Source of the DNA: Wohlfahrtiimonas larvae
GTDB lineage: Bacteria > Pseudomonadota > Gammaproteobacteria > Cardiobacteriales > Wohlfahrtiimonadaceae
Assembly: GCF_002006755.1 (NCBI RefSeq)
Contig: NZ_MVDO01000003.1
Location: 1-33,098 of the forward strand
Reading direction: 5' to 3'
Length of the DNA stretch: 33,098 bases
A model generated the notes under the pieces. The model saw nothing but the letters and a program-made list of their open reading frames with translations. It made no database searches and was not told where the DNA came from. The translations under genes and the position numbers were made by a program. Below, one piece after another: positions 1 through 5,814 of this stretch; positions within the stretch are counted from its first letter, which is position 1, and each line of letters starts with the position of its first letter.

Positions 1-27
1 GGAGAGATAAAGGCTGTTTCATAAAAA

Positions 28-58
28 ATTACCATTATTTGAAAACAACAATGGTAAT
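28..58. terminator. Hairpin, possible terminator
   Basis: A 9-bp inverted repeat (ATTACCATT at 28-36 with AATGGTAAT at 50-58) encloses a 13-nt loop. An A-run lies before it, so on the minus strand the stem is followed by U-rich sequence. It lies downstream of the minus-strand siderophore-interacting gene and could end that transcript, or end a plus-strand gene lying before the window. The direction is not certain. Confidence 0.4.
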
Positions 59-71
59 CTTTATTGGAGTT

Positions 72-112
72 TCTGAATTTATAATCTAAGACAATATTAT
101 TATAAATTCAGA
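72..112. repeat. Perfect 14-bp inverted repeat
   Basis: TCTGAATTTATAAT at 72-85 is the exact reverse complement of 99-112, with a 13-nt spacer. It begins 15 bp past the stop codon of the minus-strand siderophore-interacting gene. As RNA it would be a long AU-rich hairpin with no run of U after it. It could be a 3'-end stabilising stem, a weak terminator or a protein-binding site. Confidence 0.5.
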
Positions 113-126
113 CAAGTTCTCTCACA

Positions 127-924
127 TTAATCCATGCGTTTTTCGCGTTCTTCGTGTTCTTTTTTACCAATTTGCCAATAAGCACAAGCGTAGAACTCGC
201 GTGATGTCCATTCTTTCTCTTTGCGTAAGTAATCACGTAATTTTTTCACAGTCGTAAATTCAGCTGTGATGTGAACAAAATGCGATGCAGGCATTAAATC
301 CACCATTGTTTTGGTTAAATCAAACAAATCGCTACCTGTTTCAGGGTGTGGGTTGATTAACCAATGCAAATCCAAATCAGCAGATGTTTGGTAATGAGCT
401 GGCAATACATCTTCTTTTGTCATCACTTCTGTGATTACAGTTACCTTTGCATGGCTTGGCACTTGTGCAACCAAAGCTGATACCGCAGGAATGCCTGTCA
501 TATCTGTCACAAATAGATAATGATCCGCTTCTGTTAACACATCACGATGATTCAATTTCATTGCTAAACCGATTTCATCATTCTCTTTAGCATTCATTGC
601 CCATTGGCAAGCGATCGAATCGCCTTCGTGAACTGCAAAATCCACCACTAATTCTTTAGCATCAAGATCAATATCACGGTGCGTATAAGTGCGCACAACT
701 GGGCGATTGGCTTCGTTTTCAATATCCCATTTACGAGTTTCTTCATTGTAAACAGGCATTTCTACAGTTGCATTGCCTTGTGGCGGAATGAACAATTTAT
801 TGTTTACGCCCAAAGATACATCTTTATAATGTTCAATGTCATCGCATTTCAATACAATGCGAAGATAATTTGGTGTTAAGAATTCTTTGCGAGCCACTCG
901 CACAACAGTTCTATGAACTTGCAT
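127..924 (-). CDS. Siderophore-interacting flavoprotein (ferric-siderophore reductase family)
   Basis: A 265-residue protein of the ViuB/YqjH-like SIP family. These cytoplasmic flavoproteins reduce ferric iron bound to siderophores and so release it. The N-terminal half is the FAD-binding ferredoxin-reductase-type barrel, with the typical R-x-Y-T flavin motif at about residues 78-81. The C-terminal half is the SIP nucleotide-binding domain, ending in the family's characteristic A-Y-W-x-x-G segment (CAYWQIG). The ATG at 924 follows a GGGAG ribosome-binding site at about 932-937. The gene is divergent from an AraC regulator, the usual arrangement for iron-acquisition genes under local control. 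No siderophore transporter or biosynthesis gene lies within the window. The family is clear; the particular siderophore cannot be told. Confidence 0.88.
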   Translation of the reverse strand: MQVHRTVVRVARKEFLTPNYLRIVLKCDDIEHYKDVSLGVNNKLFIPPQGNATVEMPVYNEETRKWDIENEANRPVVRTYTHRDIDLDAKELVVDFAVHEGDSIACQWAMNAKENDEIGLAMKLNHRDVLTEADHYLFVTDMTGIPAVSALVAQVPSHAKVTVITEVMTKEDVLPAHYQTSADLDLHWLINPHPETGSDLFDLTKTMVDLMPASHFVHITAEFTTVKKLRDYLRKEKEWTSREFYACAYWQIGKKEHEEREKRMD

Positions 925-960
925 TATGTATTCTCCCTTTTAAATGTGATGATATCTTGC

Positions 961-998
961 TGTATATCATTACTAAATGCAAATGATAATTACTGTGA
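961..998 (-). promoter_or_regulatory. Putative promoter and Fur-like operator of the SIP gene
   Basis: On the minus strand an extended -10 (TGATATACA, hexamer 961-966) lies 17 bp from a -35-like TTATCA (984-989). The -35 overlaps a sequence at 984-998 that matches the Fur 7-1-7 consensus: all seven bases of the left half (TGATAAT) and four of seven in the right half. A 7-bp inverted repeat (TATCATT at 965-971, AATGATA at 982-988) brackets the spacer. Iron control by Fur or control by the divergent AraC protein are both plausible. The site was read by eye. Confidence 0.4.
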
Positions 999-1032
999 TT
1001 TGTGGGAGATGGCTTGATAAAAGGGTGAGTTG

Positions 1033-1043
1033 TGATTAAATCA
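1033..1043. promoter_or_regulatory. Small palindrome ahead of the AraC gene
   Basis: TGATTAAATCA at 1033-1043 is a perfect palindrome around one central base, 22 bp before the AraC-family start codon. Its position would suit autoregulation. A short AT-rich palindrome can arise by chance. Confidence 0.2.
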
Positions 1044-1065
1044 TCAAAAATTACAGGACAATATA

Positions 1066-1860
1066 ATGGCATGGATAGAAGCGGATGCAATCTTTGATCC
1101 CGATACAATGGCGATGCCCATCATTGGGATTTCATCTGAATTGGTGAAGCATAACTCTGGTGAACACCAGCATAATAAAGGGCAATTACTCTTTGCACAG
1201 CAGGGCAGTATGCGTGTTGTGATTGATCAAAAGCTCTCTGTCATTCCACCACAAAAAGTTGTGTGGTTGCCACCGAATCAACCACATTGCGTATTTTTTA
1301 CAGAAGTTGTGGGTTATCGTTCTATTTATATCGATACTGAGGTTTTTCCTCATTTGCCAAAAGAACCTGCAACATGGAGCTGTTCACCATTACTAAAATG
1401 TATCCTAGAGGAGATCGCACAATCAGATTGGGCAATGGATTGGCAATTACCATCTCGTGGTGCACATTGGTTATTAGTTTTGTGGGATGAGCTGAAATTA
1501 GCTGATCGTGAAGAGCATTATTTAGAGTTGCCGAAAGATTATCGTCTTCAGAAATTTGATCTATTAACTTATGCGCCGCCATTGTCAGAATTAGCTAAAC
1601 ACATTGGCGCCAGTGAACGAACCATTACGCGCATATTTTTGAAGGAAACAGGCTTAAATTATCAATCATGGCGACAGCAATGGCGACTGTTCAGAGCCAT
1701 AGAATTACTGAGTGAGCAGAGAAGTATGATGGACATCGCATTAGCATTAGGCTTCGCCAATGATAGTGCCTTTTCCACCTTTTTTAAAAATATGACAGGA
1801 TCATCACCCACTAACTATTCATCAGTTGATAAGAGTCAAACAGAGCAAGAATATAGATAA
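1066..1860 (+). CDS. AraC-family transcriptional regulator with cupin sensor domain
   Basis: A 264-residue regulator. An N-terminal cupin-like domain (about residues 30-90, with HKGQLLFA and the PPQKVVWLPPNQPH stretch) is followed by a C-terminal AraC DNA-binding domain. That domain has two helix-turn-helix units, the first around LSELAKHIGASERTITRIF and the second around DIALALGFANDSAFSTFFK. The layout resembles the NimR/YdhB-like subgroup, in which the cupin domain senses a small molecule. The ATG at 1066 follows an AGGAC ribosome-binding site. It is transcribed away from the siderophore-interacting protein gene and probably controls it. The ligand cannot be named from sequence. Confidence 0.88.
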   Translation: MAWIEADAIFDPDTMAMPIIGISSELVKHNSGEHQHNKGQLLFAQQGSMRVVIDQKLSVIPPQKVVWLPPNQPHCVFFTEVVGYRSIYIDTEVFPHLPKEPATWSCSPLLKCILEEIAQSDWAMDWQLPSRGAHWLLVLWDELKLADREEHYLELPKDYRLQKFDLLTYAPPLSELAKHIGASERTITRIFLKETGLNYQSWRQQWRLFRAIELLSEQRSMMDIALALGFANDSAFSTFFKNMTGSSPTNYSSVDKSQTEQEYR

Positions 1861-1912
1861 GAATATTCTCATCTTGTAAATGTGAGTGAGGATTCATATT
1901 GGCTATGTTTGC

Positions 1913-1928
1913 TGTGATTTCAATCACT
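1913..1928 (+). promoter_or_regulatory. CRP/FNR-type operator upstream of nrdD
   Basis: TGTGATTTCAATCACT is a near-perfect dyad. It matches the CRP pattern TGTGA-N6-TCACA at 9 of 10 positions and the FNR pattern TTGAT-N4-ATCAA at 8 of 10. It precedes an extended -10 (TG-n-TAACAT, hexamer 1945-1950) and the anaerobic ribonucleotide reductase gene. FNR activation is known for nrdDG in E. coli. The predicted start near 1957 puts the dyad centre at about -36, a little closer than the usual -41.5. Confidence 0.5.
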
Positions 1929-2031
1929 TTTATGATTAATGTGCTAACATTTTTTGACTGTTTTTTATGAATGGGTTTCCTATCATGTTGTTCTATTCCT
2001 TTCTGTCAATTTAAGTTTTGGAGAGAACAAG

Positions 2032-4149
2032 ATGACGGTTGTAATAAAACGTGATGGCTGCCAAATGCCATTTGATCAACAACGAATTTACGATGCAATA
2101 TACAAATCAGCGATAGCTTCCAATGTGAGCGATGAAGCTTATTGCCAACATGCTACGCAATTAGTGACAAAAGCAGTAACAGATCAGCAAACGATCGCGA
2201 TAGAAAAAATACAAAATGCGGTTGAAAATGCTTTGATGTCTGGCCCCTATAAAGAGATGGCGCGCTGTTATATTGAATATCGCCATGATCGCGATAAAAT
2301 CCGCGAGCAAAAGAGCAGATTAAACCAAGACATTAAAGGCTTAGTGGATCAAACCAATGCGGCGATTCTCAATGAAAATGCCAATAAAGATAGTAAAGTA
2401 ATTCCAACGCAACGTGATTTGTTGGCTGGGATTATTACAAAGCATTATGCTATTCGTTATATGTTGCCAAAAGAAGTGAGCCTTGCCCATGAGCGAGGGG
2501 AAATTCATTATCATGATTTGGATTATGCGCCATTTTTCCCAATGTTTAACTGCATGTTGGTGGATTTAGAAGGAATGCTGAGCCAAGGTTTTAAAATGGG
2601 CAATGCGGAAATAGAGCAACCTAAATCCATCACAACTGCAACGGCTGTGACTGCTCAAATCATCGCACAAGTAGCAAGTCATATTTATGGTGGCACAACC
2701 ATTAATCGCATTGATGAAGTGCTTGCACCTTATGTGGCAATCAGCTACCAAAAGCATTTGAAAATTGCTAATGATTGGGGCATTCAAGATCGAGAAGCTT
2801 ATGCCAAAGAGCGTATCGAGAAAGAATGCTACGATGCGTTTCAATCCTTAGAATATGAAGTGAATACATTGCATACAGCCAATGGGCAAACGCCCTTTGT
2901 CACATTTGGTTTTGGTTTAGGCACAAGTGAAGAATCACGATTAATTCAAAACTCTATTTTAAAAGTGCGAATGAAAGGCTTGGGTAAAAAGGCTAAAACG
3001 GCGATTTTCCCAAAATTGGTTTTTGCGATTAAAGATGGGGTTAATCATAAAGCGGATGATCCCAATTATGATATTAAGCAGTTGGCAGTGGAATGCGCAT
3101 CGAAACGAATGTACCCAGATATTCTGAATTACGAACAAGTGGTAAAAGTCACAGGTTCATTTAAAACCCCGATGGGCTGCCGAAGCTTTTTAAGTCGTTA
3201 TGAAGAAAATGGTATTGAGCAGCACGAAGGCCGGAATAATTTGGGTGTAATCAGTTTGAATCTGCCTAGAATTGCAATTGAAGCCGCATATGATGAAGCG
3301 AAATTTTGGCGATTATTAGATCAGCGTTTGGATATTTGCAAGAAAGCACTGTTAACTCGCATTGCACGATTAGATACAGTCAAAGCACGTGTTGCCCCCA
3401 TTTTGTATATGGAGGGTGCTTGTGGCGTGCGCTTAAAGGCAGATGATAGCATTGCACAGATTTTTAAAAATGGTAGAGCTTCTATTTCACTCGGTTATAT
3501 TGGTGTGCACGAAATGTTACAAGCTTTATATGGCACGGAAACTCATCCTTTTGATGATGCAATGAAGCAAGCGAAAGGAGTTGAAGTGATTCAATATCTT
3601 CGTCAGAAAGTGGATGAGTGGAAAGTAGAAACAGGTTATGGATTCAGTTTATACAGTACGCCAAGTGAAAATTTATGTGATCGCTTTTGCCGATTGGATG
3701 CAGCAGAATTTGGAGTAATTGATGGTGTCACGGATAAAGGTTATTACACAAATAGCTTCCATTTAGATGTAGAAAAAAGCGTGAATCCTTATGCAAAGAT
3801 AGATTTTGAAGAAAAATATCCGCCTTTAGCTAACGGTGGTTTCATCTGCTATGGCGAATATCCTAATTTACAGCATAACTTAAAAGCGATTGAGGATGTT
3901 TGGGATTATAGTTATTCGCGCGTGCCATATTACGGCACAAATACGCCAATAGATGAATGTTATGATTGTGGTTTTACGGGCGAATTTTCTTGTGAAAGCA
4001 AAGGCTTTACTTGTCCAAATTGTGGCAATTCTAATCCTGATCGTGTTTCAGTAACACGCCGTGTTTGTGGTTATTTGGGAAGCCCAGATGCAAGACCGTT
4101 TAATCACGGTAAACAAGAGGAAGTAAAGCGTAGAGTGAAGCATTTATAG
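2032..4149 (+). CDS. nrdD: Anaerobic (class III) ribonucleoside-triphosphate reductase, large subunit
   Basis: A 705-residue enzyme that makes dNTPs from NTPs without oxygen by a glycyl-radical mechanism. The start is the ATG at 2032, after GGAGAG at 2020-2025. An upstream in-frame start at 1954 has no such site and would add about 26 unrelated residues. Residues about 1-92 form the ATP-cone allosteric domain. Cysteine-containing core segments include FNCMLVDLEG and TPMGCRSFLSRY. The zinc site near the C terminus has two CxxC pairs (CYDC, CPNC). The radical glycine is Gly680 in RRVCGYLGSPDARPFN. E. coli NrdD is 712 residues and very similar in this tail. It is followed by its activase gene nrdG. 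An FNR/CRP-like dyad upstream suggests oxygen-dependent control. Confidence 0.97.
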   Translation: MTVVIKRDGCQMPFDQQRIYDAIYKSAIASNVSDEAYCQHATQLVTKAVTDQQTIAIEKIQNAVENALMSGPYKEMARCYIEYRHDRDKIREQKSRLNQDIKGLVDQTNAAILNENANKDSKVIPTQRDLLAGIITKHYAIRYMLPKEVSLAHERGEIHYHDLDYAPFFPMFNCMLVDLEGMLSQGFKMGNAEIEQPKSITTATAVTAQIIAQVASHIYGGTTINRIDEVLAPYVAISYQKHLKIANDWGIQDREAYAKERIEKECYDAFQSLEYEVNTLHTANGQTPFVTFGFGLGTSEESRLIQNSILKVRMKGLGKKAKTAIFPKLVFAIKDGVNHKADDPNYDIKQLAVECASKRMYPDILNYEQVVKVTGSFKTPMGCRSFLSRYEENGIEQHEGRNNLGVISLNLPRIAIEAAYDEAKFWRLLDQRLDICKKALLTRIARLDTVKARVAPILYMEGACGVRLKADDSIAQIFKNGRASISLGYIGVHEMLQALYGTETHPFDDAMKQAKGVEVIQYLRQKVDEWKVETGYGFSLYSTPSENLCDRFCRLDAAEFGVIDGVTDKGYYTNSFHLDVEKSVNPYAKIDFEEKYPPLANGGFICYGEYPNLQHNLKAIEDVWDYSYSRVPYYGTNTPIDECYDCGFTGEFSCESKGFTCPNCGNSNPDRVSVTRRVCGYLGSPDARPFNHGKQEEVKRRVKHL

Positions 4150-4183
4150 TTTTTCATATATGAATTTATTTGAGTGATTAGCA

Positions 4184-4204
4184 ATCTTGCCGAACAGGCA
4201 AGAT
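4184..4204 (+). other. Hairpin between nrdD and nrdG
   Basis: ATCTTGCC at 4184-4191 pairs perfectly with GGCAAGAT at 4197-4204 around the 5-nt loop GAACA. No run of U follows, so this is not a classic terminator. It ends about 20 nt before the nrdG start and could be an mRNA processing or stability element that sets the NrdD:NrdG ratio. Confidence 0.4.
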
Positions 4205-4224
4205 GTTATATGTGGGAAAATAAA

Positions 4225-4698
4225 ATGAATTATCATAAATATTACTCTGTGGATGTTGTGAATGGGCCGGGTACACGATGTACTTTATTTGTGTCTGGTT
4301 GTATTCATCAATGTAAAGGTTGCTATAACAAACGCACTTGGAAAGTTAATTCAGGCAAGCCTTATGATAAAGCTTTAGAAGATAAAATTATTCAAGATTT
4401 ACAAGATACAAAAATTAAGCGCCAAGGCTTATCTTTGTCAGGTGGCGATCCTTTATTGCCTGATAATTTGTCAGTGATCCTGAGATTATTGCAACGTGTG
4501 AAAAATGAATGCCCTAATAAAAATGTTTGGGTTTGGACAGGTTATCGATTACAAGATTTAACGGATGAGCAAAAAATGCTTTTGAGTTATATTGATGTAT
4601 TGATCGATGGTCAATTTATAGAATCAGAAGCAGATAAAACACTCGTTTGGCGAGGTAGCCAAAATCAGATCATTCATTACTTAAAAAAATTAGAATAA
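4225..4698 (+). CDS. nrdG: Anaerobic ribonucleotide reductase-activating protein (radical SAM)
   Basis: A 157-residue radical-SAM activase that generates the glycyl radical on NrdD. The iron-sulfur cluster motif is Cys26-x3-Cys30-x2-Cys33 (SGCIHQCKGCYN), and a glycine-rich SAM-contacting segment reads LSLSGGDPL. The start at 4225 (MNYHKYYSVD) matches the known N terminus of E. coli NrdG (154 residues). The longer reading from 4174 is unlikely because its first codons overlap the intergenic hairpin. The gene lies 75 bp after nrdD in the same direction. The ribosome-binding site is weak (GGGA), consistent with lower expression than nrdD. Confidence 0.96.
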   Translation: MNYHKYYSVDVVNGPGTRCTLFVSGCIHQCKGCYNKRTWKVNSGKPYDKALEDKIIQDLQDTKIKRQGLSLSGGDPLLPDNLSVILRLLQRVKNECPNKNVWVWTGYRLQDLTDEQKMLLSYIDVLIDGQFIESEADKTLVWRGSQNQIIHYLKKLE

Positions 4699-4714
4699 TA
4701 TCAAGGGGTTTCTT

Positions 4715-4981
4715 ATGAAAAAATTATTCACTACTTTGTTGTTATTATCTTTTGTATCGTTCTCATATGCGGATGCGATTCGCTGTGGTAATCGACTGGC
4801 TAAAACAGGTGATGCTAAAGCCTATGTAATTGAAGTGTGTGGGCAACCCATCAGTGAAGATTTAGTTTCTTGGGAAAATGATATTGCAGTCTATCATTTG
4901 ACTTATAAAGAAAATGGTAATTTAAAAGTGTTAATTTTTAAAGGTGGAATTTTAACTAGCATTATTGATGCTAAAAAATAG
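4715..4981 (+). CDS. Small secreted DUF2845 protein
   Basis: An 88-residue protein with an N-terminal signal peptide (MKKLFTTLLLLSFVSFSYA), cleaved after about residue 19. The short mature domain has the DUF2845 features: an R-C-G-N-R-L start (Cys24), a G-D segment, and a second cysteine in V-x-x-V-C-G-x-P (Cys42). The two cysteines probably form a periplasmic disulfide. The function of the family is unknown. An AAGGGG ribosome-binding site precedes the ATG. The gene begins 16 nt after nrdG and ends 10 nt before the next gene, so it is probably co-transcribed with nrdDG. Confidence 0.8.
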   Translation: MKKLFTTLLLLSFVSFSYADAIRCGNRLAKTGDAKAYVIEVCGQPISEDLVSWENDIAVYHLTYKENGNLKVLIFKGGILTSIIDAKK

Positions 4982-4991
4982 AGGGTAAATT

Positions 4992-5735
4992 ATGAGCTTT
5001 GAAAACAAAGTTGTCATCATTACAGGTGGTGCCAGTGGCATTGGTTATGCAACAGTTGAGGCATTTTGCAAAGAAAGTGCAAAAGTTGTGATTGCTGATT
5101 TACAAGACAATGGGCAAGCTGTGAGTGATGAATTCAATCGTAAAGGCTATCAAACGGTATTTTTCAAAATTGATGTGCGCAATGAAGAGGAAAATAAAGC
5201 ATTAGTGCAATATGCGATTGATAAATTTGGTGGCTTGGATATTGTGTTTGCCAATGCTGGCATTGCAGCAGATGCACCAGTCGCACAATTAGCCATTGAT
5301 GCATGGAAACGCACGATCGATATTAACTTAACAGCTGTTTATATATTGAATAAATTTGCGATTGAATATTGGTTAAAAGAAAATAAAAAGGGCATTATTG
5401 TGAACTGTGGTTCTATTCATAGTTGGGTTGGCAAACATGGTGTGACAGCTTATGCCGCATCTAAAGGTGGCGTGAAGCTCTTAACACAAACATTGGCAAT
5501 CGATTATGCATCTAAAGGTATTCGTGTGAATGCTGTGTGCCCAGGTTACATTGATACGCCATTACTTAAACATTTGGGTGATGAAGTGAAACAACAGCTC
5601 ATTCAAGCACATCCGATTGGTAGATTGGGAAGGGCAGAAGAAGTTGCTAACGTTGTATTGTTCTTAGCAAGCGATGGCGCAAGCTTTGTGAATGGAACTT
5701 CTGTGCTAGTTGATGGCGGGTATGTTGCTCAGTAA
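4992..5735 (+). CDS. Short-chain dehydrogenase/reductase (SDR) oxidoreductase
   Basis: A 247-residue classical SDR enzyme using NAD(P). The Rossmann motif TGGASGIG is at residues 11-18 and NAG at 88-90. The catalytic residues are Ser141, Tyr154 and Lys158 (Y-x-x-x-K in YAASK), and the PG motif is in VCPGYIDTP. The acidic residue after the second strand (VIADLQ, Asp36) favours NAD over NADP. It resembles 3-oxoacyl-ACP reductase and glucose or hydroxysteroid dehydrogenase-type enzymes, and the substrate cannot be assigned. The ATG follows GAGGGT, which overlaps the stop of the DUF2845 gene, so it is probably translated from the nrdDG message. A strong terminator follows. Confidence 0.88.
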   Translation: MSFENKVVIITGGASGIGYATVEAFCKESAKVVIADLQDNGQAVSDEFNRKGYQTVFFKIDVRNEEENKALVQYAIDKFGGLDIVFANAGIAADAPVAQLAIDAWKRTIDINLTAVYILNKFAIEYWLKENKKGIIVNCGSIHSWVGKHGVTAYAASKGGVKLLTQTLAIDYASKGIRVNAVCPGYIDTPLLKHLGDEVKQQLIQAHPIGRLGRAEEVANVVLFLASDGASFVNGTSVLVDGGYVAQ

Positions 5736-5762
5736 TCAAACATAATATTTAAATAGAAGCAT

Positions 5763-5797
5763 AAAAAAATCCCATGTAAAAAACATGGGATTTTTTG
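5763..5797. terminator. Bidirectional rho-independent terminator
   Basis: A 13-14-bp stem (AAAAAATCCCATGT paired with ACATGGGATTTTTT, about 5764-5796) has a 5-nt A loop. Runs of A and T on either side make it work in both directions. It separates the convergent SDR gene and acnA. Confidence 0.93.
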
Positions 5798-5814
5798 TGG
5801 CTAGCTAAAATTGA

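Noticed and set aside
1954-2031. Upstream in-frame extension of nrdD
   Set aside because: The ATG at 2032 has a clear GGAGAG site and matches the family N terminus; the extension lies over the promoter region.
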